Part shown: positions 46,223 to 56,757 of the stretch, one piece after another
How the letters are laid out: every line of letters starts with the position of its first letter
How positions within the stretch are numbered: position 1 is the first letter of the stretch
From: Margaritispora aquatica
Taxonomy: Eukaryota > Ascomycota > Leotiomycetes > Helotiales > Discinellaceae
DNA: 64,000 bases
Direction of reading: 5' to 3'
NCBI GenBank assembly: GCA_007644065.1
Contig: VJWN01000009.1
Coordinates: 1,364,001-1,428,000, forward strand
Position numbers and translations under genes: made by a program
Notes under the pieces: model-generated
Seen by the model: only the letters and a program-made list of their open reading frames with translations
What the model was told of the DNA's origin: nothing
Database searches by the model: none

Positions 46223-48826
46223 ATGCCAACCCAACCGCCTCCCCCACAGGAATATGCCCGCGTCGCACTCATCATCGTGCTAATCTTCTTCCTCTGGACG
46301 ACACCCGACCAACCCCAAGGCTTCAACGGCGTCCGCGACTTCGCCGCCGAGCGGATCGCGCGAACGCGCCATGCGCTCGACGTCTTGAACGGCACGCGAT
46401 GGGGAGATTTCTCGCCCAAGGGAGGCGATAAGCCGGCCGGCGAACCGGCGAGGTATTTGAATCTCACGGGCTTTAGGGAGGGCGATGAGTATGCGTGGGA
46501 GCGGTTGGATGCGTTTAAGAAGAGGTGTGAGGAGTATAGCTTGAATGCGAGGGGTCGGTATCGGAAGGGAAAGGGCGATGTTGGAGGAACAGCAGGAGGA
46601 GGAGGAGGGCTGGAAGGTAATGTATATGAGAATGTGACCGGTATTGTGCATGGGAAGTGGACGAGGCATGTTGCGGATCTGAATGGTGAGCAGAGGAAGA
46701 GGGCCATGAATCTGACGCAGACGTCGCCGCTGATTGATTGGGCGTTCACGGAAGAGGATTACTGGAGGCGGAACATCACTGGTACTGAGGGGAAGCTCTT
46801 GGTGCGAGTTGACGAGAGACATGGCGATACGGTTTATATGCCTGAAAGTCCGGATCCTTTGGTGCCTTCAGTCAATCTTGCCAGACAGATCGAGGCTACA
46901 GTCACCATTCAGGATGAGAGTAGCAGTGGAGATGGGTGGAATATGAAAGTCCACGGAGTCCATTGGCCGAAACAGGGAGTTCTACTCATGACGACTACAA
47001 GCGAGAAGTTCCAGGGAATTTTTGGCCTGCCTCATCTCGCACCAAACGCGGATCAATATCTCGCTAGCCAGCAATTATTCAATATAACTGCCGGGAAAGC
47101 TTTGGAATCGATGCAGCGAGCGTCCTGGATCGACCAAGGCAATCCGTGGACAGCTACCCCGGAAGCACAGAATGATGCCTTCATGCCAGTTCCTGCTTGC
47201 GAAATGGTGGTATACATGCAAGTCTATCCTCTAAAGATTGACCCCACCCAGAGTGCCGGACACCTCGATCCCTCAAAGATGATTAGTCAGATTGAGCAAG
47301 AATTACGCTTTCCAAATGGTGCTCCAACTCCAGAAGCACCCGAGCTTCAGATGTCAGCCGTTATGTTTTCCCCAGATTGTGGGTTCATGCTCGAGTCGAT
47401 TGGTCCTCCTGCTTTCGTACCTAGTGATGGCGAGCATCTCGTGGGGAAGAAGCAAGAAGTCTACCTTTCAGATGCGAAATTCTGGCTACGCATATTCACC
47501 TGTGTCATGTTTGGCCAAATGTGGCTCCTAAAGATGCAATCCAAAGAAGCTTCAACTCCCTCAACCGTTGGGCGTGTTAGTTGGTATACGCTGGGAATGA
47601 TGTTGATGATGGACGCTATTTTGTTCTCCACCTTGTCTGCTGTCAGTGCTACAGCTCCCAATATATTCCCCTCGGCTCTTTTAGCATCATTTTGCTGTAT
47701 GATGTCGCTTGGTTTGGGTGCGAGGTTCATCGGAGCTGTGTACAATTCACAGGAACCAGAACGGAGAGAGGCTTTACGACTTCAGCAAGCAGCAGAGGTT
47801 GCAAACGCTCCTCCTCGACCGTCGGCAACTACACCAGCTCCAGTTCCAATCATCACAGCTGCTGGAGTAGATACACTACCACCACCAGCTCCCGCAAATA
47901 CATTTGCTGCTAATGCCCCCATCATAATACCATCCGATCAAGACATTGATGCTGAGATCGCAGAGATTGGCAATTCAGCCGCTGCAGTTCCTCTCCTGCC
48001 AACGACGAATAGACCTCCAACCACTCAAGCGACACCCCAAGTACGGCAAGCGACTAGTTTTGGTGCGGTCTATGTCAGATTCGTACTCATAATAAGCTTT
48101 ATATTGTTTGTTTCGATATCGGCAACCTCGTGGTCTGTGCCATTTCGGAGTGCCTATGTGTACCTGATGTCCTTCATCTATCTCTCCTTCTGGCTGCCAC
48201 AAATTAGACGAAACATCATCCGGAATTGCCGCAAAGCACTGCTATGGAAGTTCATCATCGGACAATCAGTCTTGCGTCTCGTGCCATTTGCTTATTTCTT
48301 CCTCAAGGAGGATAATGTCCTTTTCGCCGAAACAGATTGGACAGCTTTTTGCGTGCTTGCAGGCTGGGTATGGATCCAAGTCTGGGTCCTCGTCGCACAA
48401 GAGATACTTGGTCCAAGATGGGGCCTGCCCAAGCACTGGACGACAGAGGGATGGGACTACCACCCGATTCTCATGGAAGACAACATTGAATCCGGCGGCC
48501 TACCAATCGGGCTCGTGCAGATTCCTAGCTCGCCCACTCTCGAAAGGGCAACCACGAATGAGGACATGGCGAGCAGGAAGAAGACCGACAGTGGCATGCG
48601 CAGCGTTGACTGTGCGATTTGCATGCAAGTCCTCGAGATTCCCGTCGTGCCGGCTGGTGGGGACACAACAAGTGCGGGCGCCGCTGGGGGTGTAGCGGGC
48701 TTATTAGCGAGACGTATGTATATGGTCACGCCGTGTAGGCATGCGTTTCATAGTACGTGTTTGGAGGGTTGGATGAGGTTTAGGTTGCAATGCCCCATTT
48801 GTAGGGAGAATTTACCGCCGTTGTAA
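46223..48826 (+). CDS. dscA: Dsc E3 ubiquitin ligase complex subunit A (RING, TUL1-like)
   Basis: Golgi/endosome membrane RING E3 of the Dsc complex. In fungi the complex activates SREBP (sterol and low-oxygen response) and degrades misfolded or orphan membrane proteins. Single exon, 867 residues. An N-terminal hydrophobic anchor (ARVALIIVLIFFLWT, about 12-27) leads to a long lumenal region with many N-x-S/T sites, starting with the DscA-type GFNGVRDFAAERI. Several transmembrane segments lie between about 420 and 700. The C-terminal RING runs from about 797: C-A-I-C, a Gly/Ala-rich loop, then TPCRHAFHSTCLEGW and QCPICRENLPPL. The loop between the first and second cysteine pairs is long. The start ATG has the expected MPTQPPPP context. 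Confidence 0.95.
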   Translation: MPTQPPPPQEYARVALIIVLIFFLWTTPDQPQGFNGVRDFAAERIARTRHALDVLNGTRWGDFSPKGGDKPAGEPARYLNLTGFREGDEYAWERLDAFKKRCEEYSLNARGRYRKGKGDVGGTAGGGGGLEGNVYENVTGIVHGKWTRHVADLNGEQRKRAMNLTQTSPLIDWAFTEEDYWRRNITGTEGKLLVRVDERHGDTVYMPESPDPLVPSVNLARQIEATVTIQDESSSGDGWNMKVHGVHWPKQGVLLMTTTSEKFQGIFGLPHLAPNADQYLASQQLFNITAGKALESMQRASWIDQGNPWTATPEAQNDAFMPVPACEMVVYMQVYPLKIDPTQSAGHLDPSKMISQIEQELRFPNGAPTPEAPELQMSAVMFSPDCGFMLESIGPPAFVPSDGEHLVGKKQEVYLSDAKFWLRIFTCVMFGQMWLLKMQSKEASTPSTVGRVSWYTLGMMLMMDAILFSTLSAVSATAPNIFPSALLASFCCMMSLGLGARFIGAVYNSQEPERREALRLQQAAEVANAPPRPSATTPAPVPIITAAGVDTLPPPAPANTFAANAPIIIPSDQDIDAEIAEIGNSAAAVPLLPTTNRPPTTQATPQVRQATSFGAVYVRFVLIISFILFVSISATSWSVPFRSAYVYLMSFIYLSFWLPQIRRNIIRNCRKALLWKFIIGQSVLRLVPFAYFFLKEDNVLFAETDWTAFCVLAGWVWIQVWVLVAQEILGPRWGLPKHWTTEGWDYHPILMEDNIESGGLPIGLVQIPSSPTLERATTNEDMASRKKTDSGMRSVDCAICMQVLEIPVVPAGGDTTSAGAAGGVAGLLARRMYMVTPCRHAFHSTCLEGWMRFRLQCPICRENLPPL

Positions 48827-49071
48827 GCAGTACTTTGTATACCTAGGTAGTGTTGGCGTTGGGGATAATGAATCTTATTTTACTTGACTCTTTTACAACT
48901 TTATATCTCATGCGGGATAGCTTGGTTAGGATGTGGCAAGTGCCAGAAACCTTCGGGAATTCTTGGATTTTGAATGTGCAGATTCCGAGAGCACAATCAG
49001 ATAGGTTTTGGTATTCATGTTCAAATCTGAGATGCCTGTTTGTATCATTTGCATTCTCACTGTTCCCTCGT

Positions 49072-49868
49072 TCATATTTCAAGATCAGGTGCCCCCTCCC
49101 CACAAGCCTTCATAAATGGCACAATCCTCACCAGGCACCCCTCCATCAAGCACCTCTCCTCCTCCGTCCACACTCTCGGCCCATCAAACACAGCCGGCTG
49201 CACGGAGCCGTAGAACTTTCTCTCCTCTCTCCCATCCTCCCCATCCTTCCCATCCTCCCCAACCTCCTGTTCCTCGCCTTCCTCGCCTTTCTCTTCATCT
49301 TCCTCATCCACCCCCAAAGGCGGCCAAACCGCATGCCCATGCACAAACGCGCTATGTCGCATGAACTCGGTCTCGAACTGCAGGTTCAACACTCCTCCTG
49401 CTGCGGCGGTAGCGAGGTCCTCGACGTAGATGGAGGGCTTGCACGCGAGGGCTGCGGCGAAGAGCGGGTCGGTGGCTTCCCAGGGTTGTTCGTGGAACCA
49501 GGTGTTTTGGGGGATGGTGGGGAAGTTGGGCCTGGGTTGGTTAGATGGTGGTGAGTGGTGGGGATGGGGTGAGATGACCAGGAGAGGTGGACTGGAGATG
49601 ACAGGAGAGGAGGGTTTAGGAAGTGATGGGATATAGTGAGGTATGAAATCACTTACCATGGAATCCCTTCATGGCGACGCCATCGCAGTATTTTACACAC
49701 TCGCTTGGCTGGATTCCGAGGCTGCAGGAAGATCCTATCGGCCTTCAGATGGTCACACAGCGCGGGCATGAATGCCATGAAGAGGGCGTCGGGATCATGA
49801 GAGAGGGTCGTGAAGATCGTCTCGAGGTCTATCGGGAGAGTTGTTTTCTTTGGCATTGATGCTTTCAT
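49072..49868 (-). CDS. GAF-like domain protein with acidic insert
   Basis: A 223-residue protein resembling fungal GAF-fold proteins; possible ligand unknown. Exons: 49868-49657 and 49531-49072, with a 125-base intron. Landmarks: PIDLETIFTTLSHDPDALF, ADRIFLQPRNPAKRV, LRWRRHEGIPW (Trp codon split by the intron), EATDPLFAAALACKPSIYVED, FETEFMRHSAFVHGHAVW and SVQPAVFDGPRVWTEEE. Between the last two lies a strongly acidic Glu/Asp/Gly insert of roughly 30 residues. The frame is open further upstream but only from non-ATG codons; the ATG at 49856 is an alternative start. Family assignment rests on remembered similarity to fungal GAF proteins, so it is moderately sure. Its tail is convergent with DscA. 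Confidence 0.75.
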
Positions 49869-51946
49869 CTTGAGTGGGGAAATAGGCGGTAAGGTGAAGT
49901 CCTCATGTTCAATTCTTTTTATTCTCAAGTCTCCAAAGCTGTGAGATATGGCCGTGAGGCTAGCTTTATGGTTGTCTTATCTTTCCGGACGACTGTGTGG
50001 TAAAGGTGGGGTGAAGTTGGTTGAGCTGCTGGGACTATAAAGGTACCGTACCTTATTTTTGGATTTTGTCACGTGCGAAAGTATACCCCCCTATCTTTCT
50101 CGCTAAATAAAGGGAATGAAGAGATGTGAGTGCAAGTACTATATAGCGAATATCCAGCCCGTCGGTGTGGCTAGCTTAGATCAAATATTATGGGCAATGG
50201 CGAATATTCTCATAAGTCAAGCTCGGTGATGTTGGTAGGGGATGTATATAGATCCCATAGATAGGGTTTGGCACGATTTACTCTCGATCCAAGGATTTTG
50301 ATCTACTCAAAGCCTGAATGGGATGCCTTGTAAACGCATGATGTGAAGTGTTTTGGGAGCTCCAGTCCCGCTATCTCTGTGCACTTGGAACAGTGTTTGT
50401 AAAATAAAAATAAAATGAACAGGCCAGTAGCATACCTGATTCGCGGTACTTCCGGAAGTCATTCTTTAACAACAAAAGTGACTTATCACCATCATAATCA
50501 CTTTACCTCTTCGTGGGTAATGATCATTCAAGTATGATCCGTTGTGGCCAAAGTGACGATACGTAATAAAGTTTATTCGAAACAGCGAGTATCAAGACTC
50601 GATGGCAGCCCAGTACTTGCAACTTACGTCGCATGTTGTATCTCTCATCAATTATCACCATCCCGTTGCTGGAGATAGACTTCTTCCTTTTTAGCAAAGC
50701 AAAGGTAGCATATTATCACGACATCCAAATGCGTTGCTGGTTCATACATGGTCTTTCTTGATCTAATGATTGGAATGTAGGATCTCACAATAGATGAGAC
50801 ATTGAGGAGACTATCCTTATTTAGATTAAAGGTGGAATTATATTGAAACCATCGATATTATGAAGTCATATTGTGGATATGAATACAAAATCTAAAACAT
50901 AAAACACGAAACTTATTAGCATGAATAACAACACGGGCAGTGCTAGCTCTTCATCACCATTTGACGTAATCATTGCCACCAAGGCTGGCTGCATTTGTCT
51001 TTCGTCGAAGCTGAACAATTAAATAATAACAGACAAATATTTTAGCATTGTAGTTATTGATAGGAAATTTCCCCTGGCTCATTTGATTCTACACTCTGTC
51101 CATGTGCAGATCGTTTGTACACATTCTCTTTCAACGTGTGCGATGTTAATACACATTCTCTTTCAATGTGTATATCATTCGCACGCATTCTCTTTCAATG
51201 TCCGTGACCTTTATACGCACTTTCAAGGCACATTTTTTCAAGCTGTATTTCTATCTTGGACGGTGATATATTTTCACGGCCTCACATCTCGGATAATAGC
51301 ATTAATATATTGCCACAACTGCTACCAGCCCTCCCCTCCCTGCCCCCCTCTTCTTACGGAGTTTAGCATAAATGATCGCCCTCCCAAACTGAATTGGGAA
51401 GAATGAGTTCAGGGCTGCTGCCCCGTCACGCTCGCCACCATCACTTCTCCTGTCAGGAACAATCGATCAGCAGGCAATTAGCGGGGCACTGCAGGGCATC
51501 ATCAGCGCTTGCAGTGCTCGGGAAAGGCTGGATGCGGGCATCATTAACAAGGGAGGCGCAGTAAAAATAGCCTGAAATAAAGTGCAACCTATACCCATCC
51601 CCCCCCCCATCACCCCAACCCCGACTGTGCGAGAGATGCATACAGCCCACATCCATCGCATCACGAAACACTCCAGCAGAAGCCAAACGCGAATTCAAAA
51701 ATTTAAAATAAAAAATAAGACTTTCTTTCCGAGGTTCATAGTTCCAGACCTACGTCTGCTCGTCATCAATCCCCTCGCATTCCCAGAATCAACGAGAGGT
51801 CTGACACGCTGTCATAAATTGCTTTGCGCCTCGGGACTCAAAGGAAAGATACCACCAACAAGCCACTAGGAGAGCAGGAGAGTCGCAGCACAAAGACTTC
51901 GTGATCACAACGCGCGCAAACAGCTGGAAGAGCGCAAACCGAGCAC
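49869..51946. other. AT-rich intergenic region with a short tandem repeat
   Basis: About 2 kb without a supported gene. AT-rich between 50400 and 51060. Contains a tandem repeat near 51118-51201. A C-rich tract at 51600-51625 precedes the Sec2-like gene. Confidence 0.5.
51118..51201. repeat. Approximate 31-base tandem repeat
   Basis: Three consecutive copies share the core CATTCTCTTTCAA(C/T)GT with a period of about 31 bases. A degenerate fourth partial copy follows (ACGCACTTTCAAGG). Confidence 0.8.
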
Positions 51947-52679
51947 ATGTCGACGACAATGACTTTGACCATGGCTCCGGCCCCAGAGAGAGATATGTCA
52001 GGCTGTGCGAATTGTGGAATGGATCTCTTAGAAACATCGGCCATGCTCGCAGATGCGCAGAAGAGGATCAAAGACCTCGAGGCCCAAGTTACGCTGCTCA
52101 ATCAAAAGTGCACATCCGCTGGTATGCCACCGTTCAGTTCAATCCAGTTCAGTTCAATCATCAATGGAGGACAAACTAACACCGAACACAGTGGACAGGT
52201 TAGCAGACTACGAAGATGAAATTCAAGCCCTCAAGACACAAGCTGCAGCACAACCACCGCCCCAACCAGCACGCACATCCGCCGACTCCCTCGCCGAGCG
52301 GCCCCCCTCCTACCAAAACCGACTGTCCTCCTTCCTCTCCTCGCGGAAATCCATCTCGAACCTCAAGCCGCTTCCCGCACCGCCTCCAACGCCCTCGGCA
52401 CCAGAGTTGATCGCCGCACTGAGTCGCGAGCAAGAGCTGCGGAAGAAAGCAGAGAAGCAGCTCGATGGCGCGAGCGGGGAGCTCGAGGAGCTGAGTGCGC
52501 AACTGTTCATGCAGGCCAACGAGATGGTGGCCACGGAACGAAAGGCCAGGGCGAAGCTTGAGGAGAGGGTCGCCGTGCTAGAGAGTAGGGATGTGGATAA
52601 GCGCAAGAGGTTGGAGAAGTTGGAGGGGGCGATGACGAGAATCGAGAGGGTCAGGGGACTGCTTGCGCCGACGAATTGA
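51947..52679 (+). CDS. Short Sec2-like coiled-coil protein (Rab GEF domain family)
   Basis: A 220-residue protein resembling the fungal Sec2p-domain family. The Sec2 coiled coil acts as nucleotide-exchange factor for the Sec4/Rab8 GTPase on secretory vesicles. Exons: 51947-52121 and 52192-52679 (70-base intron). Order: an N-terminal C-x2-C (SGCANCGMDLLETSAML), a first heptad region (ADAQKRIKDLEAQVTLLNQK), continuing over the intron (DRLADYEDEIQALKTQ), a Pro/Ser-rich linker, and a second long coiled coil (SREQELRKKAEKQLDGA onward to LEKLEGAMTRIERVRGL). It is much shorter than yeast Sec2 and lacks its long C-terminal region, so GEF activity is plausible but unproven. Confidence 0.75.
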
Positions 52680-53701
52680 GGATAAGGATAGTTTCGATTG
52701 GTCAATTGGTGGAGAGAGACTATGAGAAAGCAATACTCAGTCCGAACTTGGAACTCATGCCACGGAGCGCATTTACAACATGAGGATTTGCTGTACCAGG
52801 AGGAACACTACTATGGGATACTCGTGCCCAGAGCTACAACCAACCTGGAAGACAGCCTCAAGAGCATGCATATTCACCAGCAGTATGAACACCAGTAGCA
52901 TGAACGTACCGATGCCCAACCCAATCACACCGATAAGTCGCTACGGACACAGCTTCTATTTAGTTGCGTTTCTCGCTTCCCAGCATCACGAAAGGGCTAC
53001 AATTCCTCGCGCAATTTCGATGCATTTAGTATTCCCTCTTGCCAGGAATGGCCACTGCACCAAGACGGCACAACGCATATTCTGCTCCTCCGCAATCGGC
53101 ATCGACACTGTTATAAATTGGCTTGGTATGTTCTGGATTTGGATTTGACATTCAGGCGTACGGCTGAATTGTAGCAAGGCAAGGCTGGGAAGCAAAGAGT
53201 TTTTTTCTTGCAACAAACTTCAAACAGATACCCCCTTATTACAAACTTTTAATCACTGTACCATAGTTACTACCTAGTTGTGTAGTGTAGTCTAGTGTAA
53301 TCAACGCATTCATTTGCTTTGGATCTCACATCGCGCATCTCAGATCTCGCTAGAGTTGGATGGACGTGAGTTTAGCTTGGTAAATGCCTGAGGTTAGAGA
53401 CAACAATTGAGGAAATCGTGGCTGGGAATGTACAAGATTCTGCTTACCTTACACTTTGGAGATTGTACAAGTGAATAGGACTGCTCTCTCCCCTTCACAA
53501 TGGTTTGGTAGACACAATATCTCGTCACCGCATTAGCATCAAGTCAAACCAATATTAGGTTTGTACACAGTCACTTTACAAATTCCATATCTATTACCAC
53601 CAATTATCAGTGGTAAATGATGCGCATGTTGTATAGATATTATACCTCAATTTCATTTAATTATAATTCTGTCTAGACGCTCAATCTTTACAGATAGCAT
53701 C
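52680..53701. other. Convergent intergenic region
   Basis: Lies between the 3' ends of the Sec2-like gene (+) and the S28 peptidase gene (-). No supported gene; a frame at 52780-53148 lacks any motif. Confidence 0.5.
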
Positions 53702-55635
53702 TCAACCCTTTTTCTTAGGATACTCAGCAACCCACTTCACAATCTGCGCCACCTCATTATCAATCACATTCTGGACACCCTCATTAAAGACTCCATTCTT
53801 AAGTCTCAGATCCGAGCAATGGAAGCCACCAGGAATGACTTGCACAGGTGCCTTCTTGGTCGACTGGAGTGGTCCACCAGGTCTAAACTCAGACGAGACA
53901 CCAGAGGTCTTCCAGGGATCGTACTGTCCGTTTGTCCAGATGAGGCGGGTGGTATCGGTTAAGCGCCAGCCTTTGGTATATTTGTTCAATGTGTGCACGT
54001 TGTTCTGAGGAGAAAGGTTACTGCCATAGGTGAAGCCATTTGTAGTGGGGAACCAGAGGTCACATTGCCGCTGCCAATATTTGGCATCGATGAGGCGGGA
54101 GACGATGCTTGGCCGGTTTTGAGGCGCACCATCTTGCCAGTAACCGAAGGGCTCATTACACAGCACTAAGAAAATATTAGCCAAGGCTTAAGAAAGGAAA
54201 TTTTGTATCGAGAAAGGAAAAATGGGCTCACTCCAGTTCCATTGACGATCTCCAGGGTTCAAAACAGTTCTATCCGTGAATAGAAGATTGCTGGCATTGT
54301 ATGTGTCCATGCAAGCCAACTCCCGTTCCTCGGTGTATCCATAGTTTTGACAATCTACCCACTGTCAGTAACTCGCTTAACAAATATTGTCGAAGACGCT
54401 TACAGCCAGGAATCAGAGTATTATTGACCCAGTTCGCATAACCAGTGAGAGCTTTCTGGAGTCCAACACCGTTGGCATCAGGGGTGACTGCAGCGCCTGC
54501 TTTTACATTCTCGATAGCATCACAGAACTTGTAGAATCCAGAATAGTTTGAGTAAAAGCTGTTGGACTGCCAAAGCCAAGGGCCGTTTTCGAGCATGCTA
54601 TAAAAAGTGTTAGCATAATTGGATTTGCGTCTGACCATCTCAGAAACCTACCCCATGAAGTCGTCGTTATGCTTGAGACCCTGCAGACCGAATCTTGTCT
54701 TCAAAGCGACCTTTGCAGCCTCATCCTTCCCCGTCAAGACTTTATCCATATAATCAATGACAAGGGAGACATCCTTGCTGCAGTTCTTTGGCATACCCTC
54801 CTGGACCGGCGCAAAGTATTGCCACTACATCATGTTAGATGAGTACAAATGCCTGATCCTCTTAACAACTTACGTAATCATCAATTGCCTCCACAGGAGC
54901 AGAGGAAGCATGATATGCCCAGAATGTTCCAGGAGCTGTAGACTCGGTCCAAGCAGCCAAAGCTCCTGAGTATGATCCACCCGAGAAAACCCATGGAGCT
55001 TTGTCCGAGTTGGAGGAGTGATGTGTGTCGAAAGGAAGTGCAACGGTCTTTGCGAAATAAGTGAAATCGGCAATAGCTTGCTTGAGTGTCAACAGCTGTA
55101 AGGTCTCGGCTGTTAAATCAGCGTATGGTGAGGAATCCCCCCAGAAGCGATCTGGGTAGACATGTTAGATCAAATCATCGTATATGGTTCCGCAATTCAC
55201 TAACGTTCAACCATAACAACCGCACCCTTGATCTCTTGTGCAAAGAGTCCCGTGATCGTGGCATTGGTGAGGTATCCAGTATAAGCAGCAGCAGCAATTT
55301 CACCTGGAGTGAAGAAAACGATCTGCCATCATTAGTCCAGCTCTTGAGGGATTTCCTAAGTTACCTACAGGAGATCCTGGTCCAGCCCAATTGGCAGCAT
55401 TCCACCAGTAGCGCATTTGGAAAGTTCCCTTTCTTGGATCATTGTGATCGAGCCACTGAGTGAAGTATGCCGAACCAGTAACATTGGCTGTAGCATTGCC
55501 AGTTGCAGCAATCTGCATCAATGCAAACTCATCTGCTTCTTCGACCGGTGGAATTAATCTGCCCAAGTGAAGATATTCAGAGGCAGCAACTGAGCTAGCC
55601 AACACCGCAACTGCAGCCAGTACTGAGACCCTCAT
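53702..55635 (-). CDS. Secreted serine carboxypeptidase, family S28
   Basis: Extracellular or vacuolar prolyl-type serine peptidase (S28: lysosomal Pro-X carboxypeptidase/DPP2 family), often acid-active in fungi. Seven exons: 55635-55369, 55322-55205, 55151-54874, 54824-54652, 54597-54404, 54354-54232 and 54165-53702; 538 residues. Signal peptide at about 1-18 (VLAAVAVLASSVAAS). The catalytic triad is intact: S188 in FSGGSYSGALAAW, D467 in WTNGQYDPWKT and H500 in GGFHCSDLR. Family landmarks include FTQWLDHNDPRKGTFQMRYW, VVMVEHRFWGDSSPY (built across intron 2) and NWMLCNEPFGYWQDGAP (across intron 6). Multiple N-glycosylation sites. All six introns (46-66 bases) keep phase. Together with the pectin methylesterase it suggests a secretory, nutrient-scavenging lifestyle. 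Confidence 0.94.
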
Positions 55636-56757
55636 AATGAACTGGTCTGGGGTAGACCTTTGCAGACACGATTAAGCGACGGAACTCTCACAACAATGAA
55701 GAGGAGGAGTTTAAAAATGTAGGTAAGAGGTGAAAGCAGGAAGGGAAATAAGACAAATGAGGGGGGACTTGGTCTATATGACTTTTTTTTTGGAGAGCAT
55801 ACTTTTTCCCTTGGATATAGTGATCATCGTACCTACCTTAGATTGACATATGGTAGCACCTACCTACCAAGTTTGGCACAGTCTGATGCTAGATTGCGGG
55901 CATACTTCAAAGCAATCTGCAGGAAAAAGATATATGGCAAGGATAGAACTGATAAGAAGGTTGTGCTCGTCCTTGCCTCATACCAGTGCTCAAGCCTGAA
56001 GGAGGTCAACAAGGTCAAATAGTTGAGATGGCAAGCAGTCTCTCATCCAAGATTGGTCCAAGACACAGCAGTCTTGATGTTGTAATTTCAAGATTCCTAG
56101 TGTTTTGGAAAGAAGCTCTGGATTTCTCCAACTAGATGAATAGCTGATTGGTATCTTCTGTTGCTAATGAGGACTAACGAGGGGCAAATCAAACCCCCTC
56201 CGGCAGTGCTGAACGTTCCTGGAAGGTGGCTAACCGTCCCATGTGGGGTTGGAGATCTAACCGTTCCAGTCAACTTCTTCATTGGTCCAAACGAAGAATG
56301 GGGTTGCTTCTGCATGGCGATCATCTTCTTGCGAACTGCTTCATGCAGTTAGCTTCACAGGTACCAGGAAAACAAACTAAGCCAATAACAGAAGGACATT
56401 TTCTTGACTTCTGAGGCGAAAGATTGAAGATGTCCACTCAAGCTGTGCCAAGCAATATGAAGCTTTGTGACCGTTGTCGTAGGTGCTTGTCTGCATCCAA
56501 ACTCGTATTGTATCTTTTCTGACATCACGCAGAGTCACTTGAGCAATGCATGAACCTCTTTTTATGATAAAGGCTGCCGATGGAACGTTAAACCTAGTCA
56601 TACTCAGCGGCGTCTTGCATATTTACCACCATGGAGTGATGCTGTATAACGAAGTTGGGCAAGTAGCCGTCCTGTGAGACTTTGGTCGATGTAGGTTCCA
56701 AAAATGCATCCGAAATGCAAAGATTTGCGAGATAAAACTGGGACATGCTCTATATTT
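55636..56757. other. Intergenic region
   Basis: Promoter of the S28 gene (55636 onward) and 3' side of the fluoride exporter gene. CCTACCTA-type repeats near 55832-55868. No supported gene. Confidence 0.5.

Noticed and set aside
46141..46822. Minus-strand frames of 180-202 codons at the start of DscA
   Set aside because: Antisense shadows of the GC-rich DscA 5' end; no motif.
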